A DNA stretch of 64,000 bases from Mangrovibacterium sp041596335 (GCF_041596335.1 NZ_JBFHIT010000019.1:1-64000), one strand, 5' to 3'. Positions 53,773 to 62,999 are shown, numbered from the stretch's first letter. The notes: a model not told the origin generated them from the letters alone. Numbers and translations: made by a program.

Positions 53773-55159
53773 ATAGTGGTTCGCCCAATCGTTTCAACCT
53801 GACGGTGAAATGCCGCATAATTGAAGTCTCCCTCTCAATCCGGAAGCCCCGCCGAATTAAGTTTTTTCGTTCGAAGATATTGATGAGCGCAGCAACCACG
53901 ACATCCATGTGGTTATTTGTATAGGTCCGGCGTGGTACCGACAATCGTAGGAACTCGTTTTCAGGATAGCGGTTTTCATGGGTCTTCGGGTCCCGATCGG
54001 CGAGCAACGTGCCAACCTCAACACCCCGAACTCCGGCTTCGAGATACAGTTCAACAGCCAGCGTTTGTGCAACATATTCCTCAACTGGAACAAAGGGCAA
54101 AAAGCGTCGGGCATCAACAAACACGGCATGGCCACCAATGGGCTGCTGAATAGGAATCCCGGCATCAATTAATTGAGATCCAAGATATTCCACCTGCTTT
54201 ATCCGAGTCTCCAGATAATTGGCTTCAGTAGCCTCGTCTAAGCCCACAGCCAAAGCGTTCATGTCGCGTCCTGCCATTCCGCCATAGGTTATAAAACCTT
54301 CGTACATGATATTGAAAACAGTCGCCTGTTCGAACCAATCTTTTCGTCGCATAGCAAGCAATCCGCCAATATTGACAATCCCATCTTTTTTGCTGCTCAT
54401 CGTCATCGCATCAGCATAGGTGTACATCTCCCGGACAATTTCCTTAATGGTCGTCTCCGCATACCCTTCCTCGCGCTGCTGAATAAACCAGGCATTTTCG
54501 GCGAACCGGGCCGAATCAAACACAACCGGAATACCGTAAGAATCAGCCAGCTTTTTCACTTCACGCAAATTTTCCATCGATACCGGTTGACCTCCGGTGC
54601 TATTGCAGGTTAGTGTAACAACAATCATCGGAATCTGTTCTTTAGGATGACTCTCCAAAATCATCCGCAGTTTTCCCAAGTCAATATTTCCTTTAAACGG
54701 ATGGTCGACCGAAATATCAAAAGCTTCAGCAATTGTGCAGTCGACAGCCATCGCCTTCCGAAACTCGATATGCCCTTTTGTGGTATCGAAATGCGCATTC
54801 CCCGGAACAATATGCCCCTCTTTAACCAGCACCGAAAACAACACATTCTCAGCAGCTCGCCCTTGATGAACAGGAAGAAAATAGTCAAACCCAAACAACT
54901 GCCGGACACGGTCTCTGAGCTTGTAAAATGAGGCCGAACCAGCATAGCTTTCATCACCGGTCATTATTGCAGCCCACTGACGATCGCTCATCGCACCGGT
55001 GCCACTGTCAGTCAACAAATCAATGTACACCTGCTCGCTGCGTAGATTAAACAAGTTGTAATCTGCCTCGCGGATCCATTTTTCACGTTCAACACGAGTA
55101 CTCCGATAAATCGGTTCGACCATTTTTATTCGGTAATTTTCTGCAAAAGGAATTTCCAT
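53771..55159 (-). CDS. tnaA: tryptophanase
   Basis: A 462-residue PLP enzyme, tryptophan to indole, pyruvate and ammonia. I use the ATG giving MEIPFAENYRIKMVEP, as in other Bacteroidota. The PLP lysine is in TMSSKKDGIVN. Tyrosine phenol-lyase is a close relative; three places favour tryptophanase: DSARFAEN (not DATRCVEN), VEVG where the lyase has its substrate arginine (MERG), and the histidine in MRHFTVRL where the lyase has Phe. No tnaC-like leader or tnaB transporter seen. Confidence 0.93.
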   Translation of the reverse strand: MEIPFAENYRIKMVEPIYRSTRVEREKWIREADYNLFNLRSEQVYIDLLTDSGTGAMSDRQWAAIMTGDESYAGSASFYKLRDRVRQLFGFDYFLPVHQGRAAENVLFSVLVKEGHIVPGNAHFDTTKGHIEFRKAMAVDCTIAEAFDISVDHPFKGNIDLGKLRMILESHPKEQIPMIVVTLTCNSTGGQPVSMENLREVKKLADSYGIPVVFDSARFAENAWFIQQREEGYAETTIKEIVREMYTYADAMTMSSKKDGIVNIGGLLAMRRKDWFEQATVFNIMYEGFITYGGMAGRDMNALAVGLDEATEANYLETRIKQVEYLGSQLIDAGIPIQQPIGGHAVFVDARRFLPFVPVEEYVAQTLAVELYLEAGVRGVEVGTLLADRDPKTHENRYPENEFLRLSVPRRTYTNNHMDVVVAALINIFERKNLIRRGFRIERETSIMRHFTVRLKRLGEPL

Positions 55160-55583
55160 TTCCAATCGTTTTAAGTAGGTTCTAATCAATTTAAACTAAA
55201 AAGCTTAACCTTGCCAATGCTTTGTAGCAGGCGCACATGTAGTCACCTTCAAAATGAGCCACAAAAAGACAGGCCGATTAGATTGAAAAGGAATCGCGAC
55301 GTTTGATATTTAGAAACGGGTGAATTACAAGGTCAATTCTTGTTTCGAGGTTCATAACAAACAAATTTGAATGAAAATTAAGGCTATTCCCGAACAAATG
55401 AAATGTGATATGTCAGACTTCAGTCTAATTATCAGGACTCAGGAACCAGTAAAAACGTTTTTTGGCCGGACGGCAGAACGCCTGCCGGATGGCACGCAGC
55501 AGCGCCAAAAAGAAGAGGGACAAATAAATTTCGCAGAAAAAAGTTTGTTAATGCACCGAAAGGCTTTCTCTCGGTTAAAAAGC
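55160..55583. other. 424-bp intergenic region between folK and tnaA
   Basis: It holds the tnaA promoter region. GGCAG/CTGCC (about 55482-55496) is a short GC-rich hairpin with an AAAAACGTTTTTT palindrome next to it, possibly the folK terminator on the minus strand. The plus-strand open frame that extends into folK antisense is not credible. Confidence 0.4.
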
Positions 55584-55958
55584 TCACTTGAAGCCAATGC
55601 TTTCGATCGATTTTCGAAGAAAATCCCGTGTATAAAAATCGTCGTCGACGACTATTCCGTTCCAGACAACCAGATCCAGATCCATCGTTCGCGGGCCAAA
55701 CTTTGGCAGTGACCGATCGCGCCCCAACTTGTTCTCAACCGATTTTAGATATTTCTGTAGTTGAACCTGATCGAGCTCTGTTTCGAATACCACAGCACCA
55801 TTCACAAAATCCGCTTGATCTTCAATACCAATTGGTTTGGTCTTCACAAATTCCGACACTCGAATTTCCCCAAAATCCTGTGTCAGTATTTCAAGCAACT
55901 GCCGGATATTTTCCTGTGGATGAATATTCGAACCAATAGAAACGTAGACCTGATTCAA
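55584..55958 (-). CDS. folK: 2-amino-4-hydroxy-6-hydroxymethyldihydropteridine diphosphokinase
   Basis: A 124-residue HPPK that transfers pyrophosphate from ATP to hydroxymethyl-dihydropterin in folate synthesis. VYVSIGSNIHPQENI at the start, DFVNGAVVFET in the middle and FGPRTMDLDLVVW with the magnesium aspartates at the end. It is shorter than the E. coli enzyme (158), lacking part of the C-terminal region. ATGA overlap with folB. Confidence 0.93.
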   Translation of the reverse strand: MNQVYVSIGSNIHPQENIRQLLEILTQDFGEIRVSEFVKTKPIGIEDQADFVNGAVVFETELDQVQLQKYLKSVENKLGRDRSLPKFGPRTMDLDLVVWNGIVVDDDFYTRDFLRKSIESIGFK

Positions 55959-56308
55959 CGCCGCGCCTCCATTTCAAATGAAACCGATTCGGCAAACCGC
56001 AAGGCGTGGGGTTTGTCAACTTCAACTTTTGCGTAGCTTACCCGATCGTCCTCTAAAATCATCGACAACAAACTGGACGTTAGAACTTCCAACAATTTAA
56101 AATGACCATCCTGAACGAACGCGATCACCTTTTTAGTAATCACCTTATAATCGTAAATACCATCAGGTTCATCTTCTTGCAATGCCTCCTCGGACACCTC
56201 AACCTCAATTTCCAGATTAATGATTACATCCTGCTTGTTGACTAACTCATCCGGGTTAAATCCGATGTAGGTCCTGAGCAGCAAATTTTTTACTCTAATT
56301 TTTGCCAT
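55955..56308 (-). CDS. folB: dihydroneopterin aldolase
   Basis: A 117-residue FolB, which cleaves dihydroneopterin to hydroxymethyl-dihydropterin. IRVKNLLLRTYIGFNPDE carries the pterin-binding start, and the catalytic lysine is in AKVEVDKPHALRFA. The gene overlaps folK by four bases, and a pterin-reductase-like SDR lies 89 bp upstream. Confidence 0.93.
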   Translation of the reverse strand: MAKIRVKNLLLRTYIGFNPDELVNKQDVIINLEIEVEVSEEALQEDEPDGIYDYKVITKKVIAFVQDGHFKLLEVLTSSLLSMILEDDRVSYAKVEVDKPHALRFAESVSFEMEARR

Positions 56309-56397
56309 AGTTCTCGTTTGGATCTTTTCCTTTTTAATATCAGCCTTCTGTTGAGCTTTTCATCCATAACATGAGCCCGTACAAATTGTTTCCCCAA

Positions 56398-57126
56398 TTA
56401 GAATGTTTGCCCCAGGTTTTCTCCCCCATCGCAAAATAAAAGCTGCCCGGTCAGGTGATCATTTTCCAAAATATAATCCAGACTTTTTAGGATCGGGTCT
56501 ATGCCGCTTGGTTTCTGCATAGGTGTTTTCTTGGCGATCAACCACAAATAGGATTCATCTTTATCTTCGGGCGGCAAGGTTGCTCCGGGAGCAATCGCAT
56601 TGACTCTGATATACGGCGCAAACTCCAATGCTGCCATCTTGCTAAGCTCCCATAACGCTTTCTTCGATAAGCTGTAGGCTGCATAATCCGACTTACTACT
56701 GGTTATTCGGGTATCGACAAAGTTTACAACCACCCCCTTACCAACATGCCTTGCCAGATCACGAATGAGCATGAATGGTGCTCGGTAATTAATCATCATC
56801 ACCCGATCAAGAAAGTCAAAGTGGGTTTCAAAAATCGATGCTCCTTCAAAAACGGAAGCATTATTGACCAACAAATCCAACTGACCGAATACCTTTAGTA
56901 CCTCCGGTATCAAGCTTTCAACCGCGAACGGATTTTGCATATTCGACTGAAAAAGAACAAATTTTTGTTCCGGGTATTTCTTCTGAAGTTCGGTGATCAA
57001 TTTATTTGCTGCTTTTTCAGACGAATTGTAATGCAAAGCAATATCCCATCCCTTCGAGGCTAAGTGAAGCGCAACTTCACGACCTACACGTTTAGCCGAT
57101 CCTGTAATTAATGCTGTTTGACTCAT
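56398..57126 (-). CDS. SDR-family pteridine-reductase-like protein (FolM/PTR1-like)
   Basis: A 242-residue short-chain dehydrogenase. The nucleotide motif is TGSAKRVG (8-15), with Arg in the place typical of PTR1 and FolM (TGxxxRxG). The active site Asp138-Tyr151-Lys155 (FVDTRI...YSLSK) has the same 13- and 4-residue spacing as Asp181-Tyr194-Lys198 in PTR1. It likely reduces dihydropterin or dihydrofolate with NADPH. It is upstream of folB-folK on the same strand, which supports a pterin role. Ordinary 3-oxoacyl-ACP reductase activity is less likely because the usual serine of the catalytic triad is missing at 138. Confidence 0.82.
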   Translation of the reverse strand: MSQTALITGSAKRVGREVALHLASKGWDIALHYNSSEKAANKLITELQKKYPEQKFVLFQSNMQNPFAVESLIPEVLKVFGQLDLLVNNASVFEGASIFETHFDFLDRVMMINYRAPFMLIRDLARHVGKGVVVNFVDTRITSSKSDYAAYSLSKKALWELSKMAALEFAPYIRVNAIAPGATLPPEDKDESYLWLIAKKTPMQKPSGIDPILKSLDYILENDHLTGQLLFCDGGENLGQTF

Positions 57127-57427
57127 TTTCTGAAATTCTGTGGATTTTCGTATTCCGGAACGAATTTAGCAGAACCTAGTGAATTCTGCTTCGGGTAGGT
57201 ACTCAAAACCCGATGATTATTCATTCTAATTAACAATCAGAAAAAAAGATAACCATTTTCAACAAATAAGTATATACTTAAACCGAAGTAATTCACCTAA
57301 ATTTAAATGCGGCGGTTTCATAACTTAAAATACATTTAAGCTATGAAACAGCTTTACTATTGAAACCAAAGGCTAAGTAAATTCGGTATATATAAATATC
57401 AGTGTTATTCATTTAATCCTTTGAGCT
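57127..57427. other. 301-bp divergent control region with a large palindrome
   Basis: AT-rich region between the SDR and universal-stress genes, with the 35-base imperfect palindrome listed separately. No clear -7 box on either strand. Confidence 0.4.
57315..57349. promoter_or_regulatory. 35-bp imperfect palindrome, possible operator
   Basis: The 15-base arms 57315-57329 and 57335-57349 pair at 14 of 15 positions around a five-base centre, with GTTTCATA and TATGAAAC as outer ends. There is no T-run after it on either strand. It lies about 80 bases ahead of the DUF2007-UspA start codon. Confidence 0.5.
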
Positions 57428-58528
57428 ATGGAAGAAAAGCTAATTACAATTGCCCTTCTCCCCTATTCCAAAGCTGAAATCTTACGTTCACTATTGGAGT
57501 CAGAAGGGATAGAATGCCAACTTGAAAACATAAACCTCATACAAGGAGCTGTTGCTTCGGGAGTAAAAGTAAGAATTTACGAAAAAGACGTTAAGCAAGC
57601 CTGGCCAATTCTCGATGAACTACTCGGAAAAGATAATTCCGAGAAAATCGCGGCAGAGAACACCGTTCTAATTCCGGTCGATTTTTCGGGATATTCGTTT
57701 AAAGCCGCATTAATGGCTTTTGAGATTGCACAGAAACTGAATTCAAAACTCATTTTCTATCATGTCATTCAGCAGCCTGACTTTTTCAGTATGCCTTATT
57801 CTGATGTTATGGCTTTTAACACCGGATTGTACGACCATCTGAAAGAACGGGAAGAATTTGCGAATGAGGAATTTGGCAAATTTCTAAAAAAACTAACCGA
57901 ATACATCGGCCCAACTAGCTGGAATAAAGTTGATTCTGAGCACATGATAAAGCTAGGTTACCCGGAAGACGATATTCTGTATTTTACCGAAAAACATCCG
58001 CCACGACTTATTGTGATGGGAATTAAAGGTCCGAAAGGGGATGATATGGATATTATGGGCAGTACAACAGCCGGTGTAATTTACAAATCGAATGTCCCCG
58101 TGTTAGTCATTCCTGAGAAGGCTCCTTTACTAAATCTCGCTTCAATGAAGCATGTGGTATATGCAACCAACTTCGATCAGAAGGATATCGTTTCAATCGA
58201 CAAGCTTCTCGGGCTGCTTAAACCGTTTAACGCTAAACTCAGTTGTTTGCACATTGGGCCCGACGCAGCCCGTGATTGGGACGAAGCTAAACTGGAAAGC
58301 ATGCAGAATTTGTTGAAAAACAAATATCCCGACACACCGATTGATTGCATCATTCAGCCCGGGACAGATATTTTAAATGATTTGGAGAGCTTCATAGAGA
58401 GCAACAAAATCGACATTCTATCGCTAACCACCCACAAGCGAAATATGATTACTAGGATTTTTAATCCGAGTATTGCACGAAAAATGGTGTTTCATGTTAA
58501 AACTCCATTGTTGGTTTTCCACTCATAA
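57428..58528 (+). CDS. DUF2007-UspA-UspA fusion, universal stress protein
   Basis: A 366-residue cytoplasmic protein: DUF2007 (about 1-70, LPYSKAEILRSLLESEGIECQLEN... VKVRIYEKDV), UspA 1 (about 78-225, NTVLIPVDFSGYSFKA and the ATP loop GIKGPKGDDMDIMGSTT) and UspA 2 (about 235-366, which has lost the clear ATP loop). Universal stress proteins bind ATP or AMP and support survival under stress. The DUF2007 fusion suggests a small-ligand input. Single gene with a palindrome upstream. Confidence 0.88.
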   Translation: MEEKLITIALLPYSKAEILRSLLESEGIECQLENINLIQGAVASGVKVRIYEKDVKQAWPILDELLGKDNSEKIAAENTVLIPVDFSGYSFKAALMAFEIAQKLNSKLIFYHVIQQPDFFSMPYSDVMAFNTGLYDHLKEREEFANEEFGKFLKKLTEYIGPTSWNKVDSEHMIKLGYPEDDILYFTEKHPPRLIVMGIKGPKGDDMDIMGSTTAGVIYKSNVPVLVIPEKAPLLNLASMKHVVYATNFDQKDIVSIDKLLGLLKPFNAKLSCLHIGPDAARDWDEAKLESMQNLLKNKYPDTPIDCIIQPGTDILNDLESFIESNKIDILSLTTHKRNMITRIFNPSIARKMVFHVKTPLLVFHS

Positions 58529-58568
58529 AAACAATAGATCCGGTCAACTTGACCGGATCTATTGTTTT
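58528..58568. terminator. bidirectional terminator between the UspA and ribE genes
   Basis: The two 20-base arms 58528-58547 and 58549-58568 are perfect complements, with A and T runs at the outer ends. It serves both converging genes. Confidence 0.88.
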
Positions 58569-58588
58569 ATGATCGTCTTCTGATTCGA

Positions 58589-59197
58589 CTATTTGAATGT
58601 CGCCAGCTTTGCCAGATACTTCCCAATAATATCAAATTCGAGATTAATTACGGTACCCTCCTTAAAAGTATGAAAGTTCGTTTCCTGATAAGTGTATGGA
58701 ATGATGGCCACCTGAAATGAATTGTCTTTTGAATTCACAACAGTCAGACTCACGCCATTTACGGTCACCGAACCCTTTTCAACAGTCATATATCCTTGTT
58801 GCGCCATCGATTTATCAAACTCGTACTCAAACGTGAAATACCAGCTACCATCAGCCTCTTCAACTTTTTTGCAAACCGCAGTTTGGTCAACATGCCCCTG
58901 AACAATGTGTCCGTCTAACCGGCCGTTCATCATCATGCTTCGTTCCAGGTTCACCTTTGACCCAACCTCGAGATATCCCAAATTGGTTTTCAAAATTGTT
59001 TCCTTAATGGCCGTTACAGTATAGGTTTTCGCCTCTTGATCCAGTTTTACAACGGTCAAACAAACGCCATTATGCGACAAACTCTGGTCAATTTTTAACT
59101 CGTTAACGAAAGGACAGGTCAGGGTAAAATGGTAGTTTTCCTTTTCCCGTTCAATGGCTTTTACAACGCCATAAGCTTCAACTATTCCTGAAAACAT
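58589..59197 (-). CDS. ribE: riboflavin synthase, alpha subunit
   Basis: A 202-residue enzyme with two lumazine-binding repeats: MFSGIVEAYG and SHNGVCLTVVK in the first, GHIVQGHVDQ and VNGVSLTVVN in the second. It makes riboflavin by dismutation of two 6,7-dimethyl-8-ribityllumazine molecules. No FMN riboswitch is visible upstream. Confidence 0.95.
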   Translation of the reverse strand: MFSGIVEAYGVVKAIEREKENYHFTLTCPFVNELKIDQSLSHNGVCLTVVKLDQEAKTYTVTAIKETILKTNLGYLEVGSKVNLERSMMMNGRLDGHIVQGHVDQTAVCKKVEEADGSWYFTFEYEFDKSMAQQGYMTVEKGSVTVNGVSLTVVNSKDNSFQVAIIPYTYQETNFHTFKEGTVINLEFDIIGKYLAKLATFK

Positions 59198-59570
59198 GTT
59201 AATTGCTTTTTTAATTTGGGCGAATTTACCGAAAAGCTGTCAATCGAAAAAATATAAGCCTTCTTTTAAACCAAAACTCAAATGCGTCCCAATCTGATGG
59301 AATTCAGGACCCAACGTTTAATAATGGCTTTCGTACTAAAAACATACGAACCACAAACTTGTGAAACGATACTCCATCACCATCGGGAAAAATGCTTTCC
59401 ATTAGGGTTTTAATCTATTGAACTCTATAAGTCGGCTAAAATTTGACAGAACAGCCCTGCGGCTGGAATCTTCCATTTTTTTTGAATTTTGTATTATTAA
59501 GCATTCTCCATACGATATCCGATAAGAATAACTAACTTCAGCTAATGTTAGTTAGCTTATCTACAACGAC
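59198..59570. other. 373-bp divergent region between ribE and the PAS kinase
   Basis: TAACTAAC (59529-59536) and GTTAGTTA (59547-59554) form a perfect 8-bp hairpin 17 bases before the kinase start codon. I looked for an FMN riboswitch on the minus strand and saw none. No ORF. Confidence 0.4.
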
Positions 59571-60854
59571 ATGACAAGTACGACGATTAAATCAGCAATA
59601 ATTTTGTCAGCCGGGTTCTTAGTCGGGGTAATTGGTATATTCCTAATTTCAATTTCCTATTGGAATCTGGAGCCCATCAAATCAATTGGTCATAACTCGA
59701 TCGTGTTTCCGGCTTTATTGGGTGGCTTGGCCGGTCTTGCGATTGCTTTCCTGCTTATGAAAACCAGTCGGCAAAACAAGGAACTTAAAGCCAATGAATT
59801 AAAATTGCGTACGCTAATTGACCTGTCGCTGGATGGTATTTATCTTGAGAATGAACAAGGTGATATACTCGATTGCAATACAGCCGGACATGAAATGTTT
59901 GGTTACTCCCGGGAAGAAATGTTACGACTCAACATTCGCGATCTAGTACCTCCCGAATTTTCCCAACAGATTCCTGAGACCATCCCGGACGAAATGGCAA
60001 CTGGCGATTTTTATCTGGAACGGGAAAACAGAAAGAAAGATGGCAGCCTCTTTCCAACCGAGATCAATACGAAATTTGTCGAACTGAACGGAAAAAAAAG
60101 ATTGATTGCGTATGTGCGCGACAATACAAAGCAAAAAAAATCGGAAGCTGCCTTAAAAGAAGTAATTGCAACAAAAAATAAGCTTTTTTCGATTATCGGT
60201 CACGATCTTAAAGGATCACTGGCCACCATAAAGGGCTTCAGCGATCTACTACTAGTTGACAGCAGTCTCTCAAGCGATGACACGCGCAATTATCTGCAAT
60301 ACATACAAGGAGCGGCAACACAAGCAAACACGTTGTTAGAAAACTTACTTAATTGGGCACTAATTCAAACTGACCGAGTCCGTTTTTCCCCGATTCAATT
60401 ATCGCTCAAATCAATTGTCGCTGCTGTCTTTAGCCAAATTGGCGATCAGGCAAATTCAAAAAAAATCGATCTAATTTGTAATATCGATGCCAACTCGATG
60501 GTTTGGGCCGATGAAGCAATGCTCAGAACCATACTTCGAAATCTTCTGGCAAATGCTATTAAGTACTCTTACCCCGATGGACAAATCAAGATAGAAGAAG
60601 AGATGCAAGAAAACAAGCATGTGATCTCAATCGTTGATCAGGGAATGGGGATGACCTCCGATACCATCGAGAATCTGTTTAAAAGTTGTAGTCGACCCAA
60701 AACGATTCCCGGCACCAATAATGAAATTGGAACCGGGCTGGGATTAATCATTTGTAAGGAGTTTGCGGAAAAACACAATGGAAGCATTCGCGTTGATTCT
60801 ACCCCGGGAAAAGGAACGACTTTCCACATCGAATTACCGATTAGCCAAAACTAA
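59571..60854 (+). CDS. membrane-bound PAS sensor histidine kinase
   Basis: A 427-residue kinase: two close helices (about 10-30 and 45-64) with a short periplasmic loop, a PAS domain (about 80-195; DLSLDGIYLENEQGDILDCN), HisKA with the histidine in FSIIGHDLKGSLATI (about 215) and HATPase with N box NLLANAIKYSYPDG and G box GTGLGLIICKEFAEKHNG. Signal unknown, no receiver and no partner gene next to it, so its regulator is elsewhere. Its end overlaps the converging RluA gene by four bases. Confidence 0.92.
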   Translation: MTSTTIKSAIILSAGFLVGVIGIFLISISYWNLEPIKSIGHNSIVFPALLGGLAGLAIAFLLMKTSRQNKELKANELKLRTLIDLSLDGIYLENEQGDILDCNTAGHEMFGYSREEMLRLNIRDLVPPEFSQQIPETIPDEMATGDFYLERENRKKDGSLFPTEINTKFVELNGKKRLIAYVRDNTKQKKSEAALKEVIATKNKLFSIIGHDLKGSLATIKGFSDLLLVDSSLSSDDTRNYLQYIQGAATQANTLLENLLNWALIQTDRVRFSPIQLSLKSIVAAVFSQIGDQANSKKIDLICNIDANSMVWADEAMLRTILRNLLANAIKYSYPDGQIKIEEEMQENKHVISIVDQGMGMTSDTIENLFKSCSRPKTIPGTNNEIGTGLGLIICKEFAEKHNGSIRVDSTPGKGTTFHIELPISQN

Positions 60855-61795
60855 AAGAGTTTCAAGAAACTACCGGGAATTGACGTTTCGAAACGGAACA
60901 TCTTTCCGGTTATGGGATGACGGAATGCCAATACCCATGCATGCAGCCCAAGTCGTCCGAGTGGATTTGATGTTGATCCGTACTTTTTATCTCCAACAAT
61001 CGGATGTTCCAAGTCCTTCAGGTGAACCCGAATTTGGTTTTTACGACCTGTCTCCAAATTAACTTTCAACAACGAATAGCTTTCGTTGCTCTTCAAGGTT
61101 GAATAATGTGTGATTGCTTGCTGCCCGCGCTCCGGGTCTTGAGTTGAATAAACAATGAACGCTTTACTTTCGAACAAATAAGATGTATGAGTTCCTTGTT
61201 GCGGATCGAGTTGGCCATCAATTACAGCCAAATAACTACGCTCGGCAATGGTTTGTTTCCACGACTCCTGCAGCAGTCCCTGCATTTCTTTGCTTTTCGC
61301 AAACATCATCAGACCACTGGTTTCCCGGTCTAAACGGTGTACAATGAATATTTTATTTGTTTTATGCTGCTCTTTCACATAGTTACTGAGCATGCTGTAA
61401 ACAGTATCCCGCTTCTCCTTGTCGGTGGCAATTGTCAACAAACCTGCGTTTTTATTCACCACAATCAAATCCTTGTCTTCATACACAACGACAACGCCGC
61501 GCAGCTGGCTGGTTGCCGGACCTGGTTTACGGCTAAGCTCTACCGTATTCCCTGGTTTCAATAAATGGTTGAATTGACTTATTGCTGTTCCATTCACTAA
61601 AACTTGCTTTTTCTTTAGCATGGTTTTAATGTTGTCGCGGTTCTTATGGGGTAATTGTTCAATTAAAAACTTCATCAACTCCTGATCTTGTTTCACTTTG
61701 AACTGAATATTTCTTGGTTTCTCGGTACGAGATGACTTATCACCCTCTTTCTGTTGTTTCATTATCATTTTCAATTTTTGGCCAGATTGACCCAT
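60851..61795 (-). CDS. RluA-family pseudouridine synthase
   Basis: A 314-residue (or about 303-residue, using inner Met codons at 61768 or 61762) enzyme with an N-terminal S4 RNA-binding domain (about 50-110) and the catalytic aspartate in HRLDRETSGLMMFAKS. It modifies uridine in rRNA or tRNA. IVGDKKYGS near the C-terminus is typical. Specific target not predictable. Confidence 0.9.
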   Translation of the reverse strand: MGQSGQKLKMIMKQQKEGDKSSRTEKPRNIQFKVKQDQELMKFLIEQLPHKNRDNIKTMLKKKQVLVNGTAISQFNHLLKPGNTVELSRKPGPATSQLRGVVVVYEDKDLIVVNKNAGLLTIATDKEKRDTVYSMLSNYVKEQHKTNKIFIVHRLDRETSGLMMFAKSKEMQGLLQESWKQTIAERSYLAVIDGQLDPQQGTHTSYLFESKAFIVYSTQDPERGQQAITHYSTLKSNESYSLLKVNLETGRKNQIRVHLKDLEHPIVGDKKYGSTSNPLGRLGLHAWVLAFRHPITGKMFRFETSIPGSFLKLF

Positions 61796-61856
61796 TCAAC
61801 CAACCGGGACAAAGATAAAGGTATTCTTCATTCTTTTTAGACCTAAAATAACCAAT

Positions 61857-61872
61857 TGTTTCACGTGAAAAC
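61857..61872. other. parS-like sequence
   Basis: TGTTTCACGTGAAAAC matches the 16-base ParB site consensus TGTTTCACGTGAAACA at 14 of 16 positions and contains the 12-base perfect palindrome TTTCACGTGAAA (61859-61870). It is intergenic, between RluA and the galE terminator. No parA or parB gene is in the window. Confidence 0.4.
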
Positions 61873-61883
61873 ATGCCCTTTTT

Positions 61884-61921
61884 TAAACAAAAAACGAGCT
61901 CTGCGACTGCAAAGCTCGTTT
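61884..61921 (-). terminator. terminator of galE
   Basis: A 13-bp stem with one mismatch (61892-61904 with 61909-61921), four-base loop, T-run on the minus strand. It lies 50 bases past the galE stop codon. Confidence 0.8.
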
Positions 61922-61970
61922 AAAATAACTTATCACAAGACCATATCGGCCTGGCTACATGGCTATTAGC

Positions 61971-62999
61971 CTATTCAATTCCGCGAACTCGTTTTTCCCA
62001 ATTCCAAGCCGACAGAAGTGTTTCCTCTAAACCAGTCTCGGCTTTCCAGCCCAATTCCTCATTCGCATAGCTCGTGTCGGCCCATATTTTAACTATGTCG
62101 CCCGCTCTTCGGTCAACAATCTTGTAATTCAATTTCACTCCGGTAACTTTTTCAAAACCTTTTACAATTTCGAGCACTGAATAACCATTCCCGGTTCCCA
62201 GGTTGAAAATTTCGTACCCGGCTTTGTTTTTATTGGTCAACAAGCGTTCAATCGCCACCACATGCGCTTTGGCCAGGTCAACTACATTAATATAATCACG
62301 AATAGCTGATCCGTCGGGAGTGTCATAATCATCACCAAATACCTTTAGTTCACCACGCAAACCTGCGGCTGCCTGGGTGATAAATGGAACGAGGTTTTGT
62401 GGAACCCCCAAAGGCAATTCACCAATTAAAGCAGATGGATGCGCTCCGATCGGGTTGAAATATCGCAACGCGATTCCCTTGATTTGCGGATAGGCGCGAA
62501 TGCTGTCACTCAGGATATCTTCGTTTACACGCTTTGTATTTCCGTAGGGTGACTCCGCATCCTGACGAGGAGTTTTTTCAGTAACAGGCAATACATCGGG
62601 TTGCCCGTAAACAGTACATGACGATGAAAAAACGATATTCGAAATATTGTATTTCAACTGACAATCCAGAATATTCATCAGTGACACCAGGTTATTCCGG
62701 TAATAATGCAACGGAATTTGAACAGATTCGCCAACCGCTTTTGAAGCCGCAAAGTGAATAATCGCTTCTATGTCGGTATGCTTGCTGAAAAATTCATCAG
62801 TTTTTGCTGTATCAGCCAGATTCAACTGTTCAAACTCAGGCTTTACACCCGTAATTTTCTCAATATTCGCCAATACTTCGATACTCGAATTCGACAAATC
62901 ATCAACGATTACTACCGAATAGCCTGACTGTTGCAGTTCAACAACGGTGTGCGAACCAATATAACCGGTTCCACCGGTTACCAGTATTTTAGATGCCAT
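61971..62999 (-). CDS. galE: UDP-glucose 4-epimerase
   Basis: A 342-residue extended SDR from the ATG giving MASKILVTGGTGYIGSH; a longer frame adds 11 residues. NAD motif GGTGYIG, SSSCTVYG and the YGNTK catalytic pair. It interconverts UDP-glucose and UDP-galactose for envelope sugars. Single gene, divergent from the SPOR protein. Confidence 0.95.
   Translation of the reverse strand: MASKILVTGGTGYIGSHTVVELQQSGYSVVIVDDLSNSSIEVLANIEKITGVKPEFEQLNLADTAKTDEFFSKHTDIEAIIHFAASKAVGESVQIPLHYYRNNLVSLMNILDCQLKYNISNIVFSSSCTVYGQPDVLPVTEKTPRQDAESPYGNTKRVNEDILSDSIRAYPQIKGIALRYFNPIGAHPSALIGELPLGVPQNLVPFITQAAAGLRGELKVFGDDYDTPDGSAIRDYINVVDLAKAHVVAIERLLTNKNKAGYEIFNLGTGNGYSVLEIVKGFEKVTGVKLNYKIVDRRAGDIVKIWADTSYANEELGWKAETGLEETLLSAWNWEKRVRGIE

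Noticed and set aside
53771..55159. Tyrosine phenol-lyase instead of tryptophanase
   Set aside because: The lyase-specific arginine is replaced (VEVG) and the C-terminal histidine and DSARFAEN are those of tryptophanase.
55371..55712. 113-residue plus-strand ORF before and antisense to folK
   Set aside because: It overlaps the end of folK by about 130 bases, shows no family resemblance and runs through a GC-rich hairpin.
59198..59570. FMN riboswitch upstream of ribE
   Set aside because: No conserved FMN element blocks on the minus strand.
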